Shown here piece by piece: positions 50,271-58,243 of a DNA stretch of 64,000 nucleotides (the stretch's first letter is position 1; every line of letters begins with the position of its first letter). Origin of the DNA: Microthrix sp041394405 (GTDB lineage Bacteria > Actinomycetota > Acidimicrobiia > Acidimicrobiales > Microtrichaceae); NCBI GenBank assembly GCA_041394405.1, contig JAWKIF010000006.1:124001-188000 (forward strand), read 5' to 3'. The notes beneath the pieces are model-generated. The model ran no database searches. It was given only the letters and a program-made list of their open reading frames with translations, and had not been told where the DNA came from. The position numbers and the translations under genes are program-made.

Positions 50271-51341
50271 GTGTCACAGCTCAGCCGCGATCGTTTGGAC
50301 GAACTGGCTCGAGAGTTCGTCGACGTCGGCCTGCGGTTGGGCGACCCTGAGGTCTACGCCGACCGGGAGCGCCAGATCACCCTGGCCAAGCGCCACGCAG
50401 AGCTGGAACCCATCGTGGCGGCCATCGACGTGTGGAATGAGGCCACCGGCGAGCTGGAGGCGGCCCGCCAGCTGCAGGAGGAGGGCGGAGGCGACCCCGA
50501 GCTGGCCGAGATGGCCCGCGACGCCGAGCAGGCGGTGGCGGCCGCCGAGGACGCCCTCCGAAGCCAGCTGATCCCCAAGGACCCCGACGCCGGTCGGCCG
50601 GTGCTGCTGGAGGTACGAGGGGCCGAGGGGGGCGAGGAGGCCAACCTGTTCGCACGCGAGCTGCTGGACATGTATCGGGCGTGGGCGGAGCGCCACGGGT
50701 GGCGCTTCGAGGTGCTCAGCGCCGACGCCTCGGACATGGGCGGCATCACCGGCGCGTTGGTGCGGGTGAGCGGCGATGAGGCCTGGAGCCGGCTCCAGTT
50801 TGAGGCCGGTCCGCACCGGGTGCAGCGGGTGCCGGTGACCGAGGCACAGGGCCGGGTGCACACCTCATCTGCGGTGGTGACCGCCCTGGTCGAGGCCGAC
50901 AAGGTGGAGGTGGACATCGACCCGACCGAGTTGCGGGTGGACACCTACCGGGCCTCCGGGGCCGGCGGCCAGCACGTGAACAAGACCGAATCCGCCGTGC
51001 GCATCACCCACGAGCCCACCGGTGTGGTGGTGGCCATGCAGGACGAGAAGAGCCAGACCCAGAACCGCGAGCGGGCCATGGTGGTGCTGCGCAGCCGGCT
51101 GCTGGCCCTGCGCAGGGCGGAACAGGCGGCCGAGGTTGCGGGCGCCAAGCGGGCACAGGGGGGAGGCGGGGGCCGATCGGAAAAGATCCGCACTTACAAC
51201 TACAAGGAGAACCGGGTGACCGACCACCGCATCGGTCTGACGGTGTATTCCCTCGACAAGGTGCTGGCGGGCGACGTGGACATCGTGTCCGATCCGCTCC
51301 TTGCCGACGAACGGGCCCGCTTGCTCACCGAGGCGACGTGA
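50271..51341 (+). CDS. prfA: Peptide chain release factor 1
   Basis: RF1 recognises UAA and UAG and hydrolyses peptidyl-tRNA on the ribosome. GGQ is at 232-234 (ASGAGGQHVNKTES). The anticodon-like tripeptide is PVT at 188-190 (RVQRVPVTEAQGR), the RF1 variant of PAT. RGAEGGEEANLF is the family block at 116-127. Length 356. GTG at 50271. The gln in GGQ is the methylation target of PrmC, encoded next. A tandem 17-nt repeat begins at its stop. Confidence 0.97.
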   Translation: MSQLSRDRLDELAREFVDVGLRLGDPEVYADRERQITLAKRHAELEPIVAAIDVWNEATGELEAARQLQEEGGGDPELAEMARDAEQAVAAAEDALRSQLIPKDPDAGRPVLLEVRGAEGGEEANLFARELLDMYRAWAERHGWRFEVLSADASDMGGITGALVRVSGDEAWSRLQFEAGPHRVQRVPVTEAQGRVHTSSAVVTALVEADKVEVDIDPTELRVDTYRASGAGGQHVNKTESAVRITHEPTGVVVAMQDEKSQTQNRERAMVVLRSRLLALRRAEQAAEVAGAKRAQGGGGGRSEKIRTYNYKENRVTDHRIGLTVYSLDKVLAGDVDIVSDPLLADERARLLTEAT

Positions 51342-51385
51342 CCGGACCTGTGACGTGACCGGACCTGCGACGTGAGCGGACCGGC
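51335..51385 (+). repeat. Three tandem 17-nt repeats at the prfA-prmC junction
   Basis: Units GACGTGACCGGACCTGT (51335-51351), GACGTGACCGGACCTGC (51352-51368) and the diverged GACGTGAGCGGACCGGC (51369-51385). The first unit contains the prfA stop. The repeat ends 3 nt before the prmC start. Slippage or tandem duplication in an intergenic space is the simple reading; it could alter spacing of prmC to prfA. Confidence 0.85.
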
Positions 51386-51388
51386 AAG

Positions 51389-52312
51389 GTGATGGCGCCA
51401 CACGGCAGCGCACCAGCGGGGGCGCCCCCGCCCGAGGGCGACACGGTGTCATTGGAGCAGCTGCTGGCCGAGACCAGGGGCCGGTTGGCCGGCATGGCGG
51501 TGGAGAACGCAGCGGCCGAGGCGGCCTGGATCCTCGCCGAGGTGACGGGCCTTCCGGTGGCCGAGCTGGCACTGGCCCAGGACAAGCCGGCGACGGTGCG
51601 TCAGGTGGCCCGCCTGGACTCGTTGGTCGCCCGCAGGTTGGCCGGGGAGCCGCTGCAGTATGTGCTGGGGAGCTGGGGGTTTCGTGGCCTCGACCTGGCG
51701 GTCGACGCTCGTGCGCTGATCCCCCGGCCGGAAACCGAGGCCGTGGTGGAGGTGGCGCTCGGCGAGCTGGACCGGCTCGTGGACGAGGGTCGGCGCGAGC
51801 CGCTGGCGGTGGACCTGGGGACGGGCACCGGGGCGATCGGCCTGTCGCTGGCCGCCGAGCGGCCACGGGTTCGGGTGATCGCCACCGATGTGTCTGCCGA
51901 TGCCCTGGCCCTGGCCAGGGCCAACCTGGCCGGGCTCGGTCAGGGCGCCCAGCGCGTTCGTCTGGTCCATGGCCGTTGGTGGCAGGCCCTCGATCCATCG
52001 CTGGCCGGCTCGATCGACCTCGTCGTGTCGAACCCGCCATACGTCCCGGACGGGGCGCCGTTGCCCGAGCAGGTGGCTGCGTGGGAGCCGGAGGGGGCCC
52101 TCAGGGCCGGGCCGGATGGGCTGGCGGACCTTCGGGTGATCGTGTCGGGTGCGCACCGCTGGCTGGCCCCTCGCGGTGCACTCGTGGTGGAGATGGGGGA
52201 GGAGCAGGGTGCCGCGCTGATGGCAATGGCCGACGAGGCCGGGCTGGTGGACGCAGCGGTGCGCCCCGATCTTGCTGGACGTCCACGAGCCATGGTGGCC
52301 CGGCAGCCCTGA
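51389..52312 (+). CDS. prmC: Release factor glutamine N5-methyltransferase
   Basis: A SAM-dependent enzyme that methylates the Gln of GGQ in RF1/RF2. N-terminal helical domain VSLEQLLAETRGRLAG...AEAAWILAEVTG, then PLQYVLGSWGFRGLDL, IPRPETE, DLGTGTGAIGLSLA (SAM motif I) and NPPYVP (catalytic). Length 307 from GTG 51389; ATG 51392 or GTG 51447 (GAGGG upstream) are alternatives, as residues before VSLEQL are not conserved. It lies 47 nt after prfA, with which it works. Confidence 0.95.
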   Translation: MMAPHGSAPAGAPPPEGDTVSLEQLLAETRGRLAGMAVENAAAEAAWILAEVTGLPVAELALAQDKPATVRQVARLDSLVARRLAGEPLQYVLGSWGFRGLDLAVDARALIPRPETEAVVEVALGELDRLVDEGRREPLAVDLGTGTGAIGLSLAAERPRVRVIATDVSADALALARANLAGLGQGAQRVRLVHGRWWQALDPSLAGSIDLVVSNPPYVPDGAPLPEQVAAWEPEGALRAGPDGLADLRVIVSGAHRWLAPRGALVVEMGEEQGAALMAMADEAGLVDAAVRPDLAGRPRAMVARQP

Positions 52313-52376
52313 CGGGCCGAAGCGCCATCGCTCGACAGTGCGTGACGGATGTCATAGGCGCGCGTCCGGTTCCGGC

Positions 52377-52405
52377 TTGCAGGCCGACCCGACCAGGCGT
52401 ACACT
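52377..52405 (+). promoter_or_regulatory. Candidate promoter for the DUF222-HNH gene
   Basis: TTGCAG (52377-52382) and TACACT (52400-52405) are separated by exactly 17 nt, a fair -35/-10 pair. The start of transcription would fall inside the LexA-type box just downstream, which fits repression by LexA. Not confirmed by anything else. Confidence 0.5.
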
Positions 52406-52420
52406 CGAACATACGTTCGC
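52405..52420 (+). promoter_or_regulatory. LexA (SOS) box
   Basis: TCGAACATACGTTCGC: an almost perfect inverted repeat, TCGAAC-N4-GTTCGC, differing from the actinobacterial LexA consensus TCGAAC-N4-GTTCGA by one base. It overlaps the last base of a -10-like TACACT and is 88 nt before the DUF222-HNH start. Such boxes are known upstream of 13E12-type genes in mycobacteria. This predicts DNA-damage induction. Confidence 0.78.
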
Positions 52421-52445
52421 TCATCGGGGGAAGCGGGGCGGATGG

Positions 52446-52477
52446 CTTGCGAAGCGGGCGGTTTGCGAAGCGGGCGG
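52446..52477 (+). repeat. Tandem 16-bp direct repeat in the DUF222-HNH leader
   Basis: CTTGCGAAGCGGGCGG (52446-52461) and TTTGCGAAGCGGGCGG (52462-52477), one mismatch, abutting. It lies in the leader between the LexA box and the RBS. It may arise from slippage; a regulatory role is open. Confidence 0.85.
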
Positions 52478-52508
52478 TAGGGATGGTCGACACCGGCGGG
52501 AGGTGATG

Positions 52509-54128
52509 ATGACCGGTCAGTGTGAACACAACGACAACGGCAATAACGGCAATAGCGGCAATAGCGGCGGCGGTGGTGGGGTGTTGGGTGGGTTGGGCCG
52601 GTTGGGTGAGTCGGTGGGGGTGTTGGCGGCCGTCGATCCGCGTCGGTTGGGTGATGAGGAGTTGTTGGACGCTGCGGTGGGGTTGGCGGCGGTGCAGCGG
52701 CGGTTGGATGCTGCTGAGGCGCATTTGTTGGGCGAGTTGGAGGCCCGCGATGTTCCTGATCGTGTTCATGGTCATCGGACGTCGGGCTGGTTGGCTGCGG
52801 CCACCGGCCTGCCGGCCGCTCACACCAAATCGAGGGTGCGGACGGCGAACGCGCTCAGGCAGCATTTCGGGTTGTTTGCTGAGGCGTTGGGTGAGGGGCG
52901 GGTTGGGTGGGCGTATTGCCGGGCGTTACAGAACGCGTCGAACGATCGGATCCTGCCCGGTCTGGTTGAGTTGCAGGAGTATCTGTTGTCTCGTGTGCCG
53001 GGGAGAAGGTTTGAGCGGTGGGCCGCGGAGTTGCGGGCGTTGTGTGCGGAGTTGGATGAGGACGGCCCCGAACCCGACGATGGGGAGCGCGACAGTCTGG
53101 TGATTTCGGAGACCGGTGGGGTCACCGTGATCTCGGGGTGTGTGCACGGCAGCGAGGGCGAAGAGTTGTCCCAGGCGATCGAGGCCGAAACGGAGCGTCT
53201 CTACCGGCGGGCTCAGGCTGACGCGAAGGCGTGTCCGGATCTGGTGGTGCCCGGATGGATGACGTTGCGTGCGAAAGCGTTGTTGGAGTTGATCCGCCGC
53301 GCCCAGCACACGTGCACCACCAACGGCCGACAGGCCGGGGCGGATATCACCCTGATCGTCCACGCCGAACAAACCCAACCCACCGACACCGACGACACGG
53401 AGCCCACCCAGCAGGCAAGCAGCGCCGGACCCGGTGCCGGCCCGGCCAGCACGAACGGCCAGGGCGGAACGGCCGGCAGCGGGCCGGCGAGCAAGGAGCA
53501 GACCGACGAGTCGGCCGTTCCGCCCGGCGGACACGACAACGCCTGGATGGGTCCGGTCTTTCGTCCTGACGGCACCCCGCTGGCCCACACTCCGGGCACC
53601 GTCGATGCCAACCTCTGGCGACTGTGCTGCACAGCGAACATCCGGTCGTTTGTGGTGGACGGCGACGACCTGCCGATCCGGGCGACACTCAACCAACGCC
53701 TGGCCAGCCCACTCCAACGACGGATGGTGCTGGTCCGCGACGGCGGATGCGTGTTCCCGGGATGCGACGCACCCCTGGCGTGGATCCAGATCCACCACGT
53801 CATCCCAGCAGCAGCGGGAGGCCCGACCGAGCCCACCAACCTTGCCGCCCTGTGTGCGCACCATCACGGGGTCACCCACCGCACCGGCTGGCACATGACC
53901 GCCAACACCGGGCCCACCGGGCTGCCCAACGGACGCTTCACCTGGACCACCCCCACCGGACACACCATCGACTCACAACGCCACCAAGCCTGGCAACCAC
54001 CCGAACAACAGCCCGACCACCAAGACGACGAACAACCGGCAGACAAGCAACCCGTCCCGCCAACACCCATCAGAACCCGCCGGGCCCGGCCCCCCAACCG
54101 ACCGCCCAGCTACCCCGACACGGGTTAG
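52509..54128 (+). CDS. DUF222-HNH endonuclease (13E12 repeat family)
   Basis: A 539-residue protein: Gly/Asn-rich start, DUF222 domain (about 30-290: LDAAVGLAAVQRRLDAAEAHLLGELEARD, GHRTSGWLAAATGLP), a Gln/Thr/Gly-rich linker (about 295-345), then a C-terminal HNH nuclease (VLVRDGGCVFPGCDAPLAWIQIHHV..., NLAALCAHHHGVTH). These 13E12-type proteins are frequent and often damage-regulated in actinobacteria; the nuclease target is unknown. GGGAGG precedes the ATG at 52509. TTG, GTT and GGT codons are more common than in the neighbours and a rare TTA lies at 52926, pointing to transfer. Its TAG overlaps the next (minus) gene's stop. Confidence 0.93.
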   Translation: MTGQCEHNDNGNNGNSGNSGGGGGVLGGLGRLGESVGVLAAVDPRRLGDEELLDAAVGLAAVQRRLDAAEAHLLGELEARDVPDRVHGHRTSGWLAAATGLPAAHTKSRVRTANALRQHFGLFAEALGEGRVGWAYCRALQNASNDRILPGLVELQEYLLSRVPGRRFERWAAELRALCAELDEDGPEPDDGERDSLVISETGGVTVISGCVHGSEGEELSQAIEAETERLYRRAQADAKACPDLVVPGWMTLRAKALLELIRRAQHTCTTNGRQAGADITLIVHAEQTQPTDTDDTEPTQQASSAGPGAGPASTNGQGGTAGSGPASKEQTDESAVPPGGHDNAWMGPVFRPDGTPLAHTPGTVDANLWRLCCTANIRSFVVDGDDLPIRATLNQRLASPLQRRMVLVRDGGCVFPGCDAPLAWIQIHHVIPAAAGGPTEPTNLAALCAHHHGVTHRTGWHMTANTGPTGLPNGRFTWTTPTGHTIDSQRHQAWQPPEQQPDHQDDEQPADKQPVPPTPIRTRRARPPNRPPSYPDTG

Positions 54129-54928
54129 GGAGTCGGGGTCAGCTGCACGCCCGCAACGAGGCGCTCTGGCAGGCCGGGCACCGGGCTGCGCTCGTTCAGC
54201 GTCACGGCCAGCACCACCAGATCGCCGTCGGCGAGCAATGTTGCGTTCACGCCGGAGGTTCGACCGGGGTCGGGATACTCGGCCATGGTGCCGGTGACGT
54301 CCACTCTCGACCAGCCCTCGGCCGTGGTCTCGCTCGGTCGGACGTTCACCTCGGAGAGTGCATTGGGGGCCAGCAGGCTTCGAACCCGTTCACCAGCGGC
54401 GGCCTCCGGCGTCTGGCCGCCGAGGTCGCCCTTGGCCAGGATCAGCGTGGCCCGGCGGGAGTTCTTGGCCTCCAACAGTGCGTTGGGGCTCGGCGGAGAT
54501 CCGTCCAGTACCGCCTCGCCGTGGTCGTCCACGACAACTCGAGCGGTGCTCATGCCCCCGGCGGTGCCCATGTCCGGTGTGCCCGGGAGCTCGGCGACGA
54601 CTTCGGGCTGGAACTCGGCCACGGACTTCCAGGAGCCCCCGAGGTCGACCTGGCGGTGGGCCCAATCCGGGCCGTAGCCCAGGACGAAGAAGTTCAGGAG
54701 GCCGGCGCCGAGAATGACCAGCAGGATCACACCGGGCACGCGCGAGCCCGAGCGACTCATCGTGTCCGACACCGCAGTCCGGTACAGGCGCTGCGACCAC
54801 AAGGTGTCCTGGGTCGGGCCCTCGTGATGCAGGGGTGCGGTGCAGATGCGACACCGGTCACGACTGATCGGGTTGGATGCCCGACACGCGTCGCATTTGA
54901 TCTTGTTGCGGTTCAACAGGCCGAGCAC
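54125..54928 (-). CDS. Zinc-ribbon membrane protein, unknown function
   Basis: A 267-residue protein. The N-terminal treble-clef-like ribbon is CDACRASNPISRDRCRIC: C12, C15, C26, C29. One membrane helix spans about 64-84. An extracellular domain follows (about 90-267), with beta-rich segments and no catalytic motif: SVAEFQPEVVAELPG, RATLILAKGDLG, GWSRVDVTGTMAEYP. The GTG at 54928 has GAGGAGG 6 nt upstream and is therefore preferred to the ATG at 54997. Its coding end overlaps the DUF222-HNH gene by 4 nt (convergent stop overlap). Function unknown. Confidence 0.78.
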   Translation of the reverse strand: MLGLLNRNKIKCDACRASNPISRDRCRICTAPLHHEGPTQDTLWSQRLYRTAVSDTMSRSGSRVPGVILLVILGAGLLNFFVLGYGPDWAHRQVDLGGSWKSVAEFQPEVVAELPGTPDMGTAGGMSTARVVVDDHGEAVLDGSPPSPNALLEAKNSRRATLILAKGDLGGQTPEAAAGERVRSLLAPNALSEVNVRPSETTAEGWSRVDVTGTMAEYPDPGRTSGVNATLLADGDLVVLAVTLNERSPVPGLPERLVAGVQLTPTP

Positions 54929-55016
54929 GGTCGCCTCCTCACCAGACGAGTCGGCCCCGCCAGCGAGGAGTTGAGTGGTTGCCCGTCTGCCGATCACTCC
55001 GGCCTACCTTGGGGTG

Positions 55017-55652
55017 ATGGAGGTTGCGGCGTTATCGGCCAGGGAACTCGGAACCGTGGCGAAGCGCACGGCCGCATCGTTGCGCGCCGGCGCCGTGGTG
55101 TTGATTCCCACCGACACCGTGTACGGGTTGGCGGTGGCCGTCGACGTTGGCGGTGAGGCGTTGGCCCGGGTAAAACGCCGCGACCCCGACAAGCCCATCG
55201 CCGTGCTGGTGGCAGAGCCGCCGGACGGCCTGGCGATGTTCGAGGCCGCCTCGGCTGCCGTGTCGAACCTGGCCCAAGCCGGGTGGCCCGGGCCCCTCAC
55301 CCTGGTGGGTCGCGCCGGGCCAGACGCGCCGCAAGCGGCGGTCACGCCGCACGGAACGATCGGCGTCCGCTGCCCGGCCGATGCGTTTGTGCATCAACTG
55401 GCCACGTTGGTGGGTCCGTTGTCGGTGACGTCGGCCAACCTGGCCGGGAACCAACCGATGTGCTCGCTCGCCGGCCTGGACGAGGCCAACCTGGCCAACC
55501 GATGGCCCGAGCTGAGCAACGTGGCACTGGCGGTGGATGGCGGCGAGCTGCCTGGTGCACCGTCCACCGTGGTGGACGTCACCGGCGACCAGCCGCGGAT
55601 CGTTCGGGCGGGGCCGGTGGACGAGGCCACGCTGCGCGAGTGGTGGGGGTAG
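55017..55652 (+). CDS. tsaC: L-threonylcarbamoyladenylate synthase (Sua5/YrdC/TsaC)
   Basis: Forms L-threonylcarbamoyl-AMP from threonine, bicarbonate and ATP, for the t6A37 modification of ANN-decoding tRNAs. YrdC landmarks: AGAVVLIPTDTVYGLAVAV, KRRDPDKPIAVLV, WPGPLTLV, GTIGVRCPA, PLSVTSANLAG, GAPSTVVDV and RAGPV. Length 211, a YrdC domain without the Sua5 C-terminal domain. ATG at 55017 (GGGGTG upstream). In actinobacteria it usually follows prmC; here two genes intervene. One TTA codon is at 55032. Confidence 0.94.
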   Translation: MEVAALSARELGTVAKRTAASLRAGAVVLIPTDTVYGLAVAVDVGGEALARVKRRDPDKPIAVLVAEPPDGLAMFEAASAAVSNLAQAGWPGPLTLVGRAGPDAPQAAVTPHGTIGVRCPADAFVHQLATLVGPLSVTSANLAGNQPMCSLAGLDEANLANRWPELSNVALAVDGGELPGAPSTVVDVTGDQPRIVRAGPVDEATLREWWG

Positions 55653-55678
55653 AGTCGGCTCGCCTTGGGAGGGGATTC

Positions 55679-56104
55679 ATGAGTCTTTGGAAGAAGCCAG
55701 CTGAGAGTGCCGACTACCTGTCCGGCGTATCGTTTTTTGAGGGGTTCAGTTCGGAGGACCTGCAGCGCGTGGCCGCCCTCTCGGGTGAGCTGAAGGTGGG
55801 TGAGGGCGCGGTGGTCATGGACCAGGGCGACACCGGCGTGGACTGCTACGTGATCGTTGATGGCTCCGCATCGGTGCGGGTACGCGACGAGGAGGTGGCC
55901 ACGTTGGGTGCCGGCGACATGGTGGGCGAGATGGCCCTCATCGACCATCGGCCGCGCACCGCTTCGGTGGTTGCCACCAGCGATATGACCATGCTGCGGT
56001 TCAACTCCCGCCAGTTCCGTCAGCTCCTGACCGAGATGCCCAAGGCCGAGGAGCGGGTCATGACCATGCTCACCGAGCGTCTCCGAGCCGACGAAGGGCT
56101 GTAG
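55679..56104 (+). CDS. Single-domain cyclic-nucleotide-binding protein
   Basis: A 141-residue protein consisting only of a cNMP-binding domain. Strong RBS GGGAGGGG precedes the ATG at 55679. The beta-roll (LSGELKVGEGAVVMDQGDTGVDCYVIVDGSASV) and the phosphate-binding cassette GEMALIDHRPRTASVVA with the conserved Arg are clear. No HTH or kinase domain is attached. It may sense cAMP, regulate a partner protein, or be an inactive relative; its partner is unknown. Confidence 0.9.
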   Translation: MSLWKKPAESADYLSGVSFFEGFSSEDLQRVAALSGELKVGEGAVVMDQGDTGVDCYVIVDGSASVRVRDEEVATLGAGDMVGEMALIDHRPRTASVVATSDMTMLRFNSRQFRQLLTEMPKAEERVMTMLTERLRADEGL

Positions 56105-56123
56105 CGACCCCAGCGACCCGGCG

Positions 56124-57635
56124 TCAGTCGCTCAGGTGCAGCGCGCTGCCGTCGACGACGGCGCTGCGCCCGACACCTTCGACGGACATCAGCTCCACCA
56201 TCGTGTCGGCGTCGTCGCTGAGCGCCCAGGCCCGACTGCCGTCGGGCAGACGGACCGCGGCGTGCGCCCGCTCGGGGGTGTTGTTGCGGTCGTGCATCAC
56301 GGCATAGCCTTCGATGGTGGCCGCCCCGCTGGGCTGCAGGTTGGGCACTACGGCGGGCTCCGCTGCGTCCACTTCGGCCTGGGGCGACTCCCAGGCGAAG
56401 CCGGCGTCGTTCGGCTCGGTGCCCAGCACACAGAAGCTGTGCTTGTGCACGATGCCGCCGTTGGCGGTCACCAGCGCCCGGCCCTCGCCCCGGTTCCTCA
56501 GCGCATCCACGGTCGCGGCGAGCGCATGGGTGACCGGGTTGTTCCAGGGACCCCCGGCGAAGCACAGCCCGCCCCACGTGGTCAGCGGGCGGTCCTGGCC
56601 GATGCCCAGCTCGGCGGCGGCCAACTGCACCGCCGAGGGGAAACACGAGTACAGGTCCACCAGGTCCAGCTCGTCGGGGCCCACGTCGGCTAGCGCCATG
56701 GCCCGGCGCCCGGCCACCCGCATGGCCGGCGAGGTGGTGAACGAGCCGCGCTCGGAGGCCAGCCGGTCGACGGCGTCGGTGCCGGCCTGGATGAAGACCC
56801 AGCGGTCCCGGGGCACCCCTGCGTCGGCTGCCGCCTGGGCCGAGGCGATCACCACCGACGCGCCCATGTCCACCTTCGGGTTCGATACCAGGTGGCGGTT
56901 GTAGGGCCAGCCCACCCAACGATTCTCCGGCCCCGAGGCGACGATCTCCTCGGGGCTGTAGGCCGTGCGATCCCAGGCGTTGGGGTTCTCCGCCGCGAGC
57001 GCCGAGAACCCGGCCCACAGGCGCCCCAGGTGTGCCTGGTGCTCGCCGATGCTGGAGCCGGCCCGGGCGCGTAGTGCGGTTTCGAATACGGGATACATCT
57101 GCGTGGGCAGGTACAGGCCATGGGCGGTCTCGGCGGGGTGGGCCATCTCGGACTCGGTGGCGCCCACCACCTCGTCGGGGGCCATCTCGGGCGCTTGGGT
57201 GCCCCACTCGGGCTGGATGCCGCTGCTGCGGTGTCCCGCCCGGGCACGACCGGACTCGCCGCCGGTGACGGCGGCGATGTCGAGATCGCCCGAGGCGATG
57301 GCTCGGGCGGCAGCGCCCAGCAGGTAGTTGGGGGAGTGGCCGCCCATGGCGCAGGTGGCGGTGGTGGCCTGCGGTGCGCCGATGGCTTCGGCCACGGGGC
57401 GCGCCGCATCCTGATACCTCCAGGTGAGCGCGGGCACCGATGCGATCCATTCCAGCGACCGGCCGAGCTTCACCGGATCGCTCGCCCGAGTGTCGGACAG
57501 CGCAGTGCGCAGCGACTCCGTCATCAGCCCGACGGGCGACAGCTCGGGCTGGGTGGTGTCCCGGCGAACGTGTTGGCCGACGCCGATGAGTACCGGCGTG
57601 TGGGGGTCGAGTCCGAGAGGTCGGGAGCTGCTCAC
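56124..57635 (-). CDS. Thiolase-like acetyl-CoA acetyltransferase family protein
   Basis: A 503-residue thiolase-superfamily protein. The N-terminal half has LIGVGQHVRRD and the nucleophile Cys in ATCAMGGHSPNYLLGAAARAIASGDLD. TGGESGRARAG, DLYSCFPSAVQLAA and TANGGIVHKHSFCVLG (the second active-site region with His) follow. It resembles SCP-x type thiolases more than FadA. A GTG at 57635 is preferred, where similarity begins; the frame runs to 57743 over the divergent rpiB upstream region. It condenses or cleaves acyl-CoAs, substrate unknown. Confidence 0.88.
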   Translation of the reverse strand: MSSSRPLGLDPHTPVLIGVGQHVRRDTTQPELSPVGLMTESLRTALSDTRASDPVKLGRSLEWIASVPALTWRYQDAARPVAEAIGAPQATTATCAMGGHSPNYLLGAAARAIASGDLDIAAVTGGESGRARAGHRSSGIQPEWGTQAPEMAPDEVVGATESEMAHPAETAHGLYLPTQMYPVFETALRARAGSSIGEHQAHLGRLWAGFSALAAENPNAWDRTAYSPEEIVASGPENRWVGWPYNRHLVSNPKVDMGASVVIASAQAAADAGVPRDRWVFIQAGTDAVDRLASERGSFTTSPAMRVAGRRAMALADVGPDELDLVDLYSCFPSAVQLAAAELGIGQDRPLTTWGGLCFAGGPWNNPVTHALAATVDALRNRGEGRALVTANGGIVHKHSFCVLGTEPNDAGFAWESPQAEVDAAEPAVVPNLQPSGAATIEGYAVMHDRNNTPERAHAAVRLPDGSRAWALSDDADTMVELMSVEGVGRSAVVDGSALHLSD

Positions 57636-57735
57636 GCTCGTAGCGTTGCCCACCGGAGAGACGGCACACAACCGGGCCGGACGTATTCGGCCCCTCCACT
57701 CGCCCGAGGCGCTCGATAACCCGTACGATGCCGAC

Positions 57736-58173
57736 ATGCGCATCGCCGTAGGCGCCGATCACGCCGGGTTCGAGTTGAAGGAGGGCCTGGCCGAGTTCTT
57801 GGCCGGCCTGGGTCACGAGGTGACCGATGTGGGCACCTACTCGGAGGAACGCTGCGACTACCCCGACTTTGGGGCGGCCGTGGGCAGGGCCGTGGCCGCC
57901 GGCGACGCCGAGCTGGGTGTGGCCGTCTGCGGTTCGGGCATTGGCATCGCCATGGCGGCCAACAAGATCCCGGGCGTTCGGGCGGCCACCGCCCACGACG
58001 TCACCTCGGCGCGCCTGGCCCGCGAGCACAACGACGCCAACGTGTTGTGCGTGGGCTCGCGGTTCATCGGCCACCAGGTGGCCATCGACGCGCTGGAGGC
58101 CTTTCTGGCCGCCGAGTTTCAAGGCGGCCGCCACGGCCCCCGAGTGGCCAAGCTGGACGCGCTCCTCGACTGA
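57736..58173 (+). CDS. rpiB: Ribose-5-phosphate isomerase B
   Basis: Interconverts ribose-5-phosphate and ribulose-5-phosphate. MRIAVGADHAGFELKEGL at the N-terminus, GVAVCGSGIGIAMAANK (catalytic Cys and loop), TAHDVTSARLAREHNDANVLCVGSRFIG (phosphate-binding) are diagnostic. Length 145. ATG at 57736. It precedes glyA as in many Gram-positive genomes. The Cys-containing motif supports RpiB rather than a galactose-6-phosphate isomerase. Confidence 0.95.
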   Translation: MRIAVGADHAGFELKEGLAEFLAGLGHEVTDVGTYSEERCDYPDFGAAVGRAVAAGDAELGVAVCGSGIGIAMAANKIPGVRAATAHDVTSARLAREHNDANVLCVGSRFIGHQVAIDALEAFLAAEFQGGRHGPRVAKLDALLD

Positions 58174-58243
58174 GGCTCGCCAACCGCTGCCGCAATATCA
58201 ACCGCCCCACCCCGGGGCCCAAACGAACGAGGAGCCCGCAATC

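Noticed and set aside
58174..58243. Glycine riboswitch before glyA
   Set aside because: The gap is 70 nt and has no glycine aptamer-like pairing; the RBS is close to the start.
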